Below, one piece after another: positions 45,401 to 53,722 of a stretch of DNA of 64,000 nucleotides (its first letter is position 1; each line of letters starts with the position of its first letter). The DNA comes from JBGZEX01 sp041846495 (lineage in GTDB: Bacteria; Bacteroidota; Bacteroidia; Bacteroidales; Marinifilaceae). Position numbers and translations under genes: made by a program. Below the pieces are notes generated by a model, which had not been told where the DNA came from, made no database searches, and saw nothing but the letters and a program-made list of their open reading frames with translations. The DNA is taken from positions 16,942 to 80,941 of the forward strand of contig JBGZEX010000083.1 in the NCBI GenBank assembly GCA_041846495.1, in the 5' to 3' direction.

Positions 45401-46640
45401 TGACATAAGTCTCGAAATCCTTAAGGTTATCCGGAAGATTTTTCACCGTATACCCCTCTTTCTTCAAACGTTTGAGAATGTTGTAAAGCGAAGGAATAAC
45501 TTCCGTACCCCATGCGACCAAAGGACCCGTCCCCGCCCCTTTATAATAATATATGGCCAGTCTCTTATCCTTATTCGGCATTCCCCTCAATTTCATGTAA
45601 TTGGCCACCGTCTGCGTAAAATCCGCCAATTTCCCGGGGATGGGTTTGAATTCGTAAATACCGTTTTCTTCGAACTGGGCGATAAGCGCCATAGGAAGAA
45701 CGGCCCCGTCCGATTCGGGCATAGTTACCGTTTGAGAAAGAAAACCTCCGCTCATTCCTCTTTTGTCCGCCAACCAGGCTTCATGGGTATTATTGATTGT
45801 CAAAGGGGCGAATAAAGGGATATTCTCTTTTTCCAGCCACTCCGCCGCCGCATCGGCATAGCCCATGGCAAGACGTCCGTGGGCGAGATAAACTACGGCA
45901 TCCGGACTCACCTCCTTCAGAAGCTCCAACCGTCTTCCTATCCCGTAGATCGGATAAAGATTGAAACCTCTTTTCTCCAAATTCATAATCAAAGAATCCA
46001 GATAATCCTTATCCGAAGTAAAAGGATTGGCTATCATATTAGCTACCAAAGCTATCTTCGGGGCATTTTCCTTATAAAATCCGCTCCCCTTATAATAGCT
46101 CTCATACTCGGCCAAAGATTCGTAGGCCCTCTCGCCTCCCATATGGAAAAAGGCATCGTCGGCAATACGGATAAGGGGAGCTATATCTCCGGCATCCTTT
46201 CCTTTCAATTCCTTACGGATATAATTGAAAAGCGAACGATAGTTAATCGTACCTCCGTTGGATGCATAATCCACGAGAGCCCGGGCATGAAGGGAATCGA
46301 GATTGGAAATATTATTGCGCGGATCCGTAGCTCCTATGACGACAAAAGGCGTCTTCTCCGCATCGAGCGAATGCAGAAAATTCCGTTCTTCATCGCCTAT
46401 ACGCAATCCCATACCGAAAATAAGAGCGGCATCCGATTTTTTTATACGTCTTATATCCTCCGCCCCGTAAATTCCGAACTTTATCTTACTCCCATCCGTA
46501 GATTTCACCATACGGGCTATTTGAAACTGTGGAAAATTAACGAGAGCGACTTCCGTTTTCCGACCCGTAAGATAAAATACACCTCCAAAAACGCTTAAAA
46601 CGACTATGGAAATAATAAAAATACCCTTCTTCAATTTCAT
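42453..46640 (-). CDS. hmuS: HmuS-like, membrane-anchored CobN-family protein
   Basis: A 1395-residue protein of the CobN/BchH chelatase family. A membrane helix near the N-terminus (IFIISIVVLSVFGGVFYL) and another at the C-terminus (KIALGVFAVFVALVLMLYY) should hold a large periplasmic domain. The chelatase hallmark HFGTHGSLEF lies near residues 540-550, followed by PGKQIGLSAYDW. Cobaltochelatase is unlikely because CobS, CobT and cobalamin genes are absent and the protein is anchored. In Bacteroidetes HmuS proteins are linked to taking iron out of heme. Start chosen at 46640 (MKLKKG); a frame to 46772 would cover the operator-like repeats. An energising ExbB/ExbD-like pair follows. Confidence 0.84.
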   Translation of the reverse strand: MKLKKGIFIISIVVLSVFGGVFYLTGRKTEVALVNFPQFQIARMVKSTDGSKIKFGIYGAEDIRRIKKSDAALIFGMGLRIGDEERNFLHSLDAEKTPFVVIGATDPRNNISNLDSLHARALVDYASNGGTINYRSLFNYIRKELKGKDAGDIAPLIRIADDAFFHMGGERAYESLAEYESYYKGSGFYKENAPKIALVANMIANPFTSDKDYLDSLIMNLEKRGFNLYPIYGIGRRLELLKEVSPDAVVYLAHGRLAMGYADAAAEWLEKENIPLFAPLTINNTHEAWLADKRGMSGGFLSQTVTMPESDGAVLPMALIAQFEENGIYEFKPIPGKLADFTQTVANYMKLRGMPNKDKRLAIYYYKGAGTGPLVAWGTEVIPSLYNILKRLKKEGYTVKNLPDNLKDFETYVMKSGPLFGSYAEGSIRNYMESDYPALVDAEDYDRWLKEKLMPSVYEELIRIHGNPPGNYMRAEKGGRAYIGVPKVDFGNIVLLPQPIQGTGSNSFAAVHGANPMPPHSYIASYLWVQNDFKADVLLHFGTHGSLEFIPGKQIGLSAYDWTDRLTTPLPHIYPYSLGDVGEAMIAKRRSYGVTVSHLTPPFIPSDLRKTTDRLLEKLGDYLSAEKEDAALSAEIREIVLKSGFDKDLRLDSVSGRPYSRSEAEEIQNFAEEVVTSKITGGLYTWGLPYAEDKIRSSVELMSADAIAYSLARIDLLKGRITEKEMGNQAFLSSAYKKPVAALIKSYLRAGKTDPYPLLRKWGITENDLRRADSIRMISSPDMNRMLGDMLKALPAGKKVRKHPSWIPKIGRRPETSETAAAPVPETERKSSPEVRAFADAVSDLREAALNLTYYGERLRISPEAELKALLNALNGGYVAPTSGGDYAANPRTLPSGRNIYSVNAEATPSLKAWDNGVKLAEDMIAAYKESHGGKMPVKVSFSLWSGSFVESEGTTIAEILYLLGVEPVRDMFNRVLDVRLIPMERLGRPRIDVLVQTSGQFRDLAASRLALIHKAVMLAAKAGDGGENYVAKGVADAEKVLLGKGLSPEDARELSVTRVFGGLNGMYGTGINSMVESGDRWEKEKEIAEVYLNNMGAFYGNADRWGDFRTGVFEAAMQNTEVVVQPRQSNNWGALSLDHVYEFMGGMSLAVRNVTGKDPEGYFNDLRNRSHSRVQKLNTAIGVEARTTLLNPAYIRELVKGGASSASVFAETVRNTYGWNVMKPDAIHGEMWNDIYKVYIEDDFRLGLRRFFERESPAAIQEITAVMMETARKGYWKASETQLRTIARLHAEVVKTHGAACNGFTCDNAKLADFMRKHMDSGEVSEYRKKLDEVRKPDNVEGKKDNVVLKKEEKNALKKASRPFYSSKIALGVFAVFVALVLMLYYMRKNGKNG

Positions 46641-46654
46641 AAAATACAGCATAT

Positions 46655-46672
46655 CGGAGGCTGCGGCCTCCG
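46655..46672 (-). promoter_or_regulatory. Hairpin in the hmuS leader
   Basis: CGGAGGC (46655-46661) pairs with GCCTCCG (46666-46672) around a four-base loop, a 7-bp GC-rich stem ending 14 bases before the hmuS ATG. It would sit in the 5' untranslated region and could affect ribosome access. No T-run follows on either strand, so it is not a standard terminator. Confidence 0.5.
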
Positions 46673-46717
46673 GGATTAAATAACTTACAAAGGTGATACC
46701 TTGAGATAAAAATATCA

Positions 46718-46735
46718 ATCCCCTAAACTGGGGAT
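46718..46735. promoter_or_regulatory. Palindrome ATCCCC-N6-GGGGAT, copy 1
   Basis: A perfect 6+6 inverted repeat with a six-base spacer, 78 bases upstream of the hmuS start. It looks like a dimeric operator. On the plus strand it is followed by TTTTT, so a terminator is an alternative, but nothing is transcribed in that direction nearby. Confidence 0.5.
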
Positions 46736-46817
46736 TTTTTAGCGGAAACAATTGATCGAAAATCCCGGACACCAGGAGCCTATACGCCGTATTTCAAATA
46801 TCGACACCTTATCGCAC

Positions 46818-46847
46818 ATCCCCGCCGACATCCCCACAAATGGGGAT
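46818..46847. promoter_or_regulatory. ATCCCC array, copy 2: two direct half-sites plus inverted half-site
   Basis: ATCCCC occurs at 46818-46823 and 46830-46835 and GGGGAT at 46842-46847, each separated by six bases, so half-sites repeat every 12 bases. The last two form the same palindrome as at 46718-46735. Together they fill the 294-base gap between the sigma gene and hmuS, which otherwise holds no gene. Confidence 0.5.
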
Positions 46848-46933
46848 AAAAATATTTTAAAACCGAAAATCTTCCGCTCCCGACAAAATCAAAAACTTGT
46901 CCCGCTGCAACTTTACACAATCCCGAATATGCC

Positions 46934-47500
46934 TTAACCGGATACAAAATCATTCCGTTTCTTCAATATTGCCGTAAATTTATGAAAGAACAAGGTAAAC
47001 GAGCGGAAACCGTAGAATTTTTCCAAATATATGCGCATGCGTCTCATAGCCCTGTATTTCAAGGTTTTTACCGTATTTACGGAAAGTTGTAATTCGTCTG
47101 CGATTTCCTTATTATTCAATCCTTCCAAAACGAAGCGCATAATCTTCCGACTTTGTTCCGGCAACTTGCCGACCGCTTCCAATACGATATGATTGTATTC
47201 TTCTTCTATCAATTTATTCAACACTCCATCCCGGTTCTCCTCCGTCTTTTCTTCACAAAGTTTTTGATGTCGATAATTCCTTCGTTTTTCTTTTCGCAAA
47301 TAGTTCAAGGTTTTGTTTCTAACCGCAATAAACAAAAAATCATCTACGGAATCGATGGCTTCCGTATTAGGGTTCTTCCAAAAATCTATAATAACTTCCT
47401 GCGCTATATCTTCCGCAACATCTTTGGCACCGGTTATACGAAAAGCTACGGCATATAATGAAGCGTAATGCTTTCGTATAAACTCTTTCAAAGCTACCAT
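46934..47500 (-). CDS. ECF sigma factor (RNA polymerase sigma-70 family)
   Basis: A 188-residue ECF sigma factor of the Bacteroidetes expansion group. Region 2 (about 8-80) contains DVAEDIAQEVIIDFWKN and FLFIAVRNKTLNYLRKEKRR. Region 4 (about 120-172) contains LPEQSRKIMRFVLEGLNNKEIADELQLSVNTVKTLKYRA, a helix-turn-helix. Family knowledge: it is held by the FecR anti-sigma factor until the outer-membrane receptor signals. fecR is divergent, 117 bases away. Because it is transcribed toward the hmu operon, read-through into hmuS is possible. Confidence 0.93.
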   Translation of the reverse strand: MVALKEFIRKHYASLYAVAFRITGAKDVAEDIAQEVIIDFWKNPNTEAIDSVDDFLFIAVRNKTLNYLRKEKRRNYRHQKLCEEKTEENRDGVLNKLIEEEYNHIVLEAVGKLPEQSRKIMRFVLEGLNNKEIADELQLSVNTVKTLKYRAMRRMRIYLEKFYGFRSFTLFFHKFTAILKKRNDFVSG

Positions 47501-47536
47501 AAACGACGGATAATAAAAAAATCAGTATTTAACGGA

Positions 47537-47544
47537 CAAATATA
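47537..47544 (-). promoter_or_regulatory. Predicted -7 box of the ECF sigma gene
   Basis: TATATTTG on the minus strand matches TAnnTTTG, 36 bases before the ATG. CAAT at 47571-47574 is rather far for a -33. A housekeeping-type promoter would let the sigma factor be made before induction. Confidence 0.4.
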
Positions 47545-47617
47545 CCGAAAAAAACGATTAAAAATAAATACAATGTCATCCCCTATCCCTTCCGGCGGTG
47601 TCATTATATAAAAAAAC

Positions 47618-48763
47618 ATGAAATCCGGAACACATAAAATACATGAACTCATCATACGGGAGGAATTGGGAAAAATCACTCCGTATGAAAAGGAGATACT
47701 TAAATCATGGATAAACGCATCCGCCGATAACAAAAGGACCTACAATCGCATCGTATCGGGAGAAACGGTTTCGGAAAGAATCAAATTGGAAAATTTCATC
47801 GCAAAACATGCGAATTTTAAAGCCATTCATAAAAACATATCCCGAAAATTAAACGGTCGAAAGCTCTACCCGTACCGTATTGCAGCAGCCGTATCCATCG
47901 TTCTCATTTCCGGAGGAATAATATTTCTCCGTAACTACCGTCCGAAGGATACGATTCACCCCGATTTCAATCACGTAATACTCACCACCGAATCCGGAAA
48001 AAGACTCAATCTGGAAACCGAGAATATGAGTTCCGACATAAGCGGTATACGAATAATACACGGAGAGAAAACCCTATCCTACAATCTCCCCGAAACAAAA
48101 CAAAAAAATAAAGCCGTACATAAAATCAATACGACATCGGGAGCCGAATACAGACTCATTTTAAGCGACGGCACCAAGGTTCGCCTCAATTCCGAAACGG
48201 AACTTTCCTATCCGGTAAATTTCTCCGGAATCGAAAGAAAAGTCGTTTTGAAAGGAGAAGCTTATTTCGAGGTGCGTCCCGACCCTCATAAACCTTTTAT
48301 CGTCGAAACCGAAGATATCTCTACAACAGTTTTGGGAACCTCCTTCAATATCAAAGCCTATCCCGAAGAAAAAACCATTACCACAACCCTTATCAGCGGC
48401 AGAGTTTCCGTAGGTCCCGCAAAGAGCGATACCGCCCTCCATTCCGTAATTTTGGAACCCGGAATGCAATCGGAATGGGATAAGCGGAATCGCAATTTGA
48501 AAACGGTACGTGCAAACATCTCCCACGCGATTTCATGGATAGAAGGTATTTATATCCTCAACGGTACGGATTTAAAAACATTACTCCCGGTATTATCCCG
48601 TTGGTACGGTGTGAAATTCATATACGAAAACGAAACCGTCTCACAAAACACTTTTTACGGAAGTATATACAAACACGAAAGTTTGAAATCCGTATTAAAA
48701 GCCTTGACGATCGCCGGAGGTCCCGAATTTCGTATAGAAAAAGACATCGTTCGCATCGAATAA
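47618..48763 (+). CDS. FecR-type anti-sigma factor with DUF4974 domain
   Basis: A 381-residue single-pass inner-membrane regulator. The N-terminal ~85 residues are cytosolic and should bind the sigma factor; the membrane helix is around 88-106 (IAAAVSIVLISGGIIFL). The periplasmic FecR domain contains LILSDGTKVRLNSETELSYP and GEAYFEV, and the DUF4974 domain (about 305-380) contains DLKTLLPVLSRWYGVKF. It should receive a signal from the STN domain of the SusC protein encoded next. First gene of a long operon. Confidence 0.94.
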   Translation: MKSGTHKIHELIIREELGKITPYEKEILKSWINASADNKRTYNRIVSGETVSERIKLENFIAKHANFKAIHKNISRKLNGRKLYPYRIAAAVSIVLISGGIIFLRNYRPKDTIHPDFNHVILTTESGKRLNLETENMSSDISGIRIIHGEKTLSYNLPETKQKNKAVHKINTTSGAEYRLILSDGTKVRLNSETELSYPVNFSGIERKVVLKGEAYFEVRPDPHKPFIVETEDISTTVLGTSFNIKAYPEEKTITTTLISGRVSVGPAKSDTALHSVILEPGMQSEWDKRNRNLKTVRANISHAISWIEGIYILNGTDLKTLLPVLSRWYGVKFIYENETVSQNTFYGSIYKHESLKSVLKALTIAGGPEFRIEKDIVRIE

Positions 48764-48800
48764 TACCTCTTTCTTATTAAAACAACTACACCTAATATTT

Positions 48801-51800
48801 ATGAAACAGAAACAGGATTTTAAACAAAAATTTCCGGCCCGGCTTTACGGGAAATCATCCGGGATTTTAATTCTACTCGTCCACCTCCTCGCATTTACGA
48901 ATAATGTCGAAGCCCAAAGGGAGAAACGCATCTCCATTTCTTTTGAACAAACGGGAATAACGGATGCTCTACGGCAAATCAATCGCATTGCCGACAATAT
49001 CGTCGTTTTCAAACAGGAAGAAACGGAAAAGGAAAAACACAAAATCACATTGAATTTAAGAGATGTCACCGTCTTTCAAGCCGTCGATGCCGTCATCAAA
49101 GACTGCAACCTCATATGCATGGAATACGGAGATAAGATTGTCATCCGCCCGAAAACGCAAGCCCGCTCCAAACTCATATCCGGAAAGGTAAAAAACCCCA
49201 AAGGAGAGCCTTTGCCGGGGGCTACGGTCAGAATAAAGGGGAGCGACGATTGGGGAACGGCAACCGACAAAAACGGGAAATTCGATTTATCCGTTCTGGA
49301 ATATGTCCAAACCCTCGTCTTCTCTTTTATAGGATACAAAACCGAAGAAGTAAGGATAGGAGATAGACAAATTCTCGATATCGTACTCGAAGAAGACATT
49401 AAAGCCATGGACGAAGTCGTAGTAACCGGAATTTTCACAAGGAAAGCCGAAAGCTATACGGGGGTGGCCCGCACCCTGTCCGAAGCCGAAATCCGGAGAG
49501 TCGGCAATGCCAATATATTCGAAAGCCTGAAAAATCTCGACCCCTCCCTGTTTGTCATGGACAATTTCGTACAGGGCTCGGATCCGAATGCACTCCCGGA
49601 ACTCAACCTGAGAGGCCGGTCTACCTTCCAAGGCGAAACGGATAACTCCATGAATCTCAAAGGAAACTATCAAAGCAAACCGAACCAGCCTCTGTTCATC
49701 CTGGACGGATTCGAAATAAATATGGAAAAAGCCCTCGATATCGACATAAACCGCATTCAGAACATCACTATCCTCAAAGATGCGGCAGCCAAAGCCATTT
49801 ACGGTTCCAAGGCAGCCAACGGAGTCGTGGTAATCGAAACCAAACGGTTGGGAGCAAGCGGACATCGTATTTCCTATTCTGCAAAATTAGACATCCAATG
49901 GCCGGATCTCAGCAGTTATCAGCTCACAAATGCGCGCGAAAAATTAGAGGTGGAACGTATCGAAGGCGTATACGAGCACGAGCGCCCCGATATAAGTATC
50001 GACCGGCATTTATTGTACAACACGAGACTGAAACGGATATTGGAAGGACTCGACACTTATTGGTTGGCCAAACCGCTTCGCACGGGAATAGGACAAAAGC
50101 ACAGCCTCTCCGTGGAATTGGGAGATAAATTTCTCAAAACAAAAGCCGATTTCTCCTACGGAAGGGTAAACGGTATTATGAAAAAATCCTATCGCGATAT
50201 ATATTCCACGACCTTGGATATTTCTTATCGCTATCGAAATCTCCTGTTCTGGAATAAAATAAATGTAACCGGAAACAAATCTTCGAATTCTCCCTACGGA
50301 AATTTCATCCTCTATGCCCGGATGAATCCCTATATGAGAGCCGTCGAGAAGGACGGGAAGATACCTCGATATGCGGAATACGAAACCATGACCCCCAATC
50401 CTTTGTACGATGCGCAATTAGAATTGAAAAACCAAACCGCTTACCTGGATTTTTCCGATAATTTTTTCGTCGAATTCGATTTTTTGAAACACTTCAAAGC
50501 AAATCTGAGATTGGGTATCAATGCCCACCGCAACGATGCAGACGAATATTATCCGGCCGAACACTCCCGCTTTCATAAATACTATATGGAAGACGTCTTC
50601 CGAAAGGGAAGTTATCAAATCAATGAAGGGAAAAGTCACGATATATCCGGGGATTTCAACTTGAACTACAATCGGATTCTCGACAAACATATATTGTTTT
50701 TAAATTTCGGTTTAAAAATGTCGGAGAAAAAATTCGAAGAAACGATTTTCAGTGCCGAAGGATTTCCTTACGACTATATGCATAGTATCTCCTTTGCCAA
50801 ACAATATACGAAAGACTCCAAACCTGTAGGGATAAGTGCCGTTAACCGGGATATTGCCTTATTAGGCTATTTATCCTACAGTTACGACGACCGTTATTTT
50901 TCCGACCTCACTCTGCGTCCCAATGCGGCCTCGGTATTCGGAACGGAAAATTTATGGGCAACCTTCTGGAGCATTGGTTTAGGTTGGAACATCCATAACG
51001 AAAAATGGATGAAAGGAAAGGATTTTTTCCGCCAACTCCGTCTGCGGGCTTCCGTAGGCTCCACCGGAAATCAAAATTTCATGAACAACCGCTCCCTTGC
51101 AACCTATACCTATTATCTCGAAACCACTTACCAGGGATTTATAGGAGCCTATTTGAAAAATATGGAAAATCCCGGTCTCAAATGGGAACAAAAAACGGAC
51201 TATAATATCGGCATGGATATGAAAATAGGAAACTTGGACCTCATTTTCAGCTATTATATTGCAGACACCGAAAATATGGTCACCAATATAGATATTCCCC
51301 TTTCCACCGGTTTTGAAAAAGTAAGCGAAAACCTCGGAAAAGTAAGAAACAGGGGTATCGAACTCTTCGCCGCCTATCAGATATGGCAAGCGGATAAAGG
51401 ATTCCTGAATGTCAATTTCAATATAACCACAAATAAAAATAAGATATTGAAAATTTCGGATGCCATAAAAATCTTCAACGAAAATCAGAATAAAATCGCT
51501 TCCGAAAAAGGATATAACAAACCGGTACTCAAATATATAAACGGCATGCCGATGGATGCCATATGGGCCGTTCCTTCCATGGGAATAGACCCTTCCACGG
51601 GAAATGAAATCTATATCAAAAAAAACGGGACTACCACATATGAATGGGATGCTTCCGACATGGTAATGGCAGGAACTTCCTATCCCAAATACATGGGAAA
51701 TTTCGGCATATACGGAGAATACCGGCATTTCGGATTCAATATCGTATGCAATTTCATGGGAGGAAGTAAAATGTATAACGCCACCTTAGTAGATAAAGTC

Positions 51801-52175
51801 GAAAATATCGATATCCTCGATAATGTGGATCGACGCGTGCTTTCCGGAAGATGGCAACAACCGGGACAAAAAGCCGATTTCAAACGTTTGGGAGAATATT
51901 CCGTCTACATCCGGGACGGAGTAGCCACCACCGTCCTACAGGAAAAAACCAGAGCGACCACCCGTTTCGTACAAAGGCGAAACGAAATGAATATATCTTC
52001 CGTCAGCCTCTATTACGATTTCAATTGCAAACGGCTTAAAAATATGGGGGTGGAACGGATGCGACTATCCGGCTATATGAATAATATCGCCGTATTCTCC
52101 ACGATAAAAACGGAACGAGGCATCTCCTATCCATTTTCCCGTACCGCCTCCTTTCAATTGGACCTAACCTTTTAA
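48801..52175 (+). CDS. SusC/RagA TonB-dependent transporter with STN signalling domain
   Basis: An 1124-residue outer-membrane transporter. After a signal peptide ending VEAQ come an STN domain (about 45-115, ISFEQTGITDALRQINRIA), a carboxypeptidase-regulatory-like domain (about 125-205, GEPLPGATVRIKG), the TonB-box-like DEVVVTGI, a plug with LKDAAAKAIYGSKAANGVVVI, and a 22-strand barrel ending in LDLTF. The STN domain is what couples such receptors to FecR, so transport and sigma activation are linked. The ligand is unknown. It is followed by SusD after 12 bases. Confidence 0.96.
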   Translation: MKQKQDFKQKFPARLYGKSSGILILLVHLLAFTNNVEAQREKRISISFEQTGITDALRQINRIADNIVVFKQEETEKEKHKITLNLRDVTVFQAVDAVIKDCNLICMEYGDKIVIRPKTQARSKLISGKVKNPKGEPLPGATVRIKGSDDWGTATDKNGKFDLSVLEYVQTLVFSFIGYKTEEVRIGDRQILDIVLEEDIKAMDEVVVTGIFTRKAESYTGVARTLSEAEIRRVGNANIFESLKNLDPSLFVMDNFVQGSDPNALPELNLRGRSTFQGETDNSMNLKGNYQSKPNQPLFILDGFEINMEKALDIDINRIQNITILKDAAAKAIYGSKAANGVVVIETKRLGASGHRISYSAKLDIQWPDLSSYQLTNAREKLEVERIEGVYEHERPDISIDRHLLYNTRLKRILEGLDTYWLAKPLRTGIGQKHSLSVELGDKFLKTKADFSYGRVNGIMKKSYRDIYSTTLDISYRYRNLLFWNKINVTGNKSSNSPYGNFILYARMNPYMRAVEKDGKIPRYAEYETMTPNPLYDAQLELKNQTAYLDFSDNFFVEFDFLKHFKANLRLGINAHRNDADEYYPAEHSRFHKYYMEDVFRKGSYQINEGKSHDISGDFNLNYNRILDKHILFLNFGLKMSEKKFEETIFSAEGFPYDYMHSISFAKQYTKDSKPVGISAVNRDIALLGYLSYSYDDRYFSDLTLRPNAASVFGTENLWATFWSIGLGWNIHNEKWMKGKDFFRQLRLRASVGSTGNQNFMNNRSLATYTYYLETTYQGFIGAYLKNMENPGLKWEQKTDYNIGMDMKIGNLDLIFSYYIADTENMVTNIDIPLSTGFEKVSENLGKVRNRGIELFAAYQIWQADKGFLNVNFNITTNKNKILKISDAIKIFNENQNKIASEKGYNKPVLKYINGMPMDAIWAVPSMGIDPSTGNEIYIKKNGTTTYEWDASDMVMAGTSYPKYMGNFGIYGEYRHFGFNIVCNFMGGSKMYNATLVDKVENIDILDNVDRRVLSGRWQQPGQKADFKRLGEYSVYIRDGVATTVLQEKTRATTRFVQRRNEMNISSVSLYYDFNCKRLKNMGVERMRLSGYMNNIAVFSTIKTERGISYPFSRTASFQLDLTF

Positions 52176-52187
52176 AATATCCGAATT

Positions 52188-53702
52188 ATGAAAAAAATAT
52201 CATATATTATCCTCCTGATTTCCTTGGGAATAATCTCCTGTAACGAATGGCTCCACGCTCCTTCGGATATGGAAATCGACAACGAACGACAATTCGAAAC
52301 GGAAGCCGGATTCAGAAATGCCCTGATGGGCATATACATCAATATGGCCTCTGCCGATATGTACGGGAAAAATATGACATGGTTCGCCGTAGACATGCTC
52401 GGACAAAACTATTCGAATTTCATGAATGTCCTTTCCCATATTCAAGAATATAACTACAACCAAAAATTCGTATCCGAAATCGTAAAATCCGTATGGCTGT
52501 CTACCTATAATACCATAGCGAATATCAATAACGAATTAAAATATTTGGAAAAAAACCGCTCCGTCCTCCATCCTTTAAATCACCGGCTCATCAAAGGGGA
52601 ATTATTGGGCTTGCGGGCATACCTGCATTTCGACTTATTGCGATTGTTCGGTTACGGAAACTGGCAAAGCCGGGAAGACATCGCCACCCGTCCCACCATA
52701 CCTTATGTGACCGTTTTTTCAAAAAATACGACGCCTCAACGTTCCTACGAAGAAACATTCCGAATGTTATTAAGCGACATAAGCGAAGCCCTCGAACTTT
52801 TAAAACAAGACCCCATCACCGGGAATTTCCCCGAATCCCACTATGCGGAAGTCAATACCGCCGGTTTCTACGACAAAAGGGATATGCGTATGAATTATTA
52901 TGCGGTCAAAGCTTTGGAGGCCCGCATTCATATGTGGAAAGGGAGCGACGAGGATAAGCATAAAGCCCTTGCAGCCGCCCGGGAAGTAGTCGAACATTAT
53001 CCCTTCAAATGGATAACGCCCCGTTCCATCAATCATAGCGAACAAGCTCAACAGGATTTGACTTTTTCTACGGAACACGTATTCTCCCTCAATGTACACA
53101 AAATACATTCCATTACCGCCAATTTCCTTACGGAAGCACAAATCGACAACTTCAACACTTTCAAAATTAATGAAGAACAAATTAACGAGACATATGAAAT
53201 CGAAATCGGATACGACGACAATTGGAATCCCGTCCTGCAAGGGCCCGGATTATCCGACTACCGGAGAATACGGCTGTTCAAAGAAGCCTCCCCCGGTATT
53301 TTCGTCCCGGCCAAATTACGTCAATGCCCGAATTATAATACGGCATATGCCAACAGAATGCCTATGCTGCGCATATCCGAAATGTTTTATATCATGGCCG
53401 AATGCATGCTCTCGGAGAAGGATACGGATTTGATAAAAGCCGTGGAATATATGAATACCGTCCGTTCCAATCGGGGTATCAAAGAAGAATTCGAACTCCC
53501 GAATACTCTCTCGAAAGAGGAAATCATGAATGAAATATTAAAAGAATACCGGAAAGAGTTCGTATGCGAAGGGCAATTGTTCTTCTTCTATAAACGATTG
53601 GGCATGGAGAATATTCCCAATTATAAAAATATAATGGACGACAAAAAATACATGCTCCCCTATCCGGACGAAGAAATATCGACCGGCAACAGAGTTCAGT
53701 AA
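52188..53702 (+). CDS. SusD/RagB surface lipoprotein
   Basis: A 504-residue partner of the SusC protein that caps the barrel and binds the nutrient at the cell surface. The lipobox places the lipidated cysteine at residue 18 (GIISC). Helical TPR-like repeats include RLIKGELLGLRAYLHFDLLRLFGYG, a SusD hallmark. Near the C-terminus EYRKEFVCEGQLFFFYKRLGM corresponds to the family motif ERxxEFxxEGxRxxDLxR. Ligand unknown; not obviously a glycan, as no glycoside hydrolases are nearby. Confidence 0.95.
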   Translation: MKKISYIILLISLGIISCNEWLHAPSDMEIDNERQFETEAGFRNALMGIYINMASADMYGKNMTWFAVDMLGQNYSNFMNVLSHIQEYNYNQKFVSEIVKSVWLSTYNTIANINNELKYLEKNRSVLHPLNHRLIKGELLGLRAYLHFDLLRLFGYGNWQSREDIATRPTIPYVTVFSKNTTPQRSYEETFRMLLSDISEALELLKQDPITGNFPESHYAEVNTAGFYDKRDMRMNYYAVKALEARIHMWKGSDEDKHKALAAAREVVEHYPFKWITPRSINHSEQAQQDLTFSTEHVFSLNVHKIHSITANFLTEAQIDNFNTFKINEEQINETYEIEIGYDDNWNPVLQGPGLSDYRRIRLFKEASPGIFVPAKLRQCPNYNTAYANRMPMLRISEMFYIMAECMLSEKDTDLIKAVEYMNTVRSNRGIKEEFELPNTLSKEEIMNEILKEYRKEFVCEGQLFFFYKRLGMENIPNYKNIMDDKKYMLPYPDEEISTGNRVQ

Positions 53703-53722
53703 CCGTATTAATACGAGAAAAA

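Noticed and set aside
42453..46640. Cobaltochelatase subunit for cobalamin synthesis
   Set aside because: No CobS, CobT or corrin genes nearby, membrane anchors at both ends, and the hmuTUV-like neighbours fit the heme-linked family better.
46718..46740. Plus-strand rho-independent terminator (stem plus TTTTT)
   Set aside because: No plus-strand gene ends nearby and the same half-sites recur at 46818-46847 without a T-run, so an operator reading fits better.
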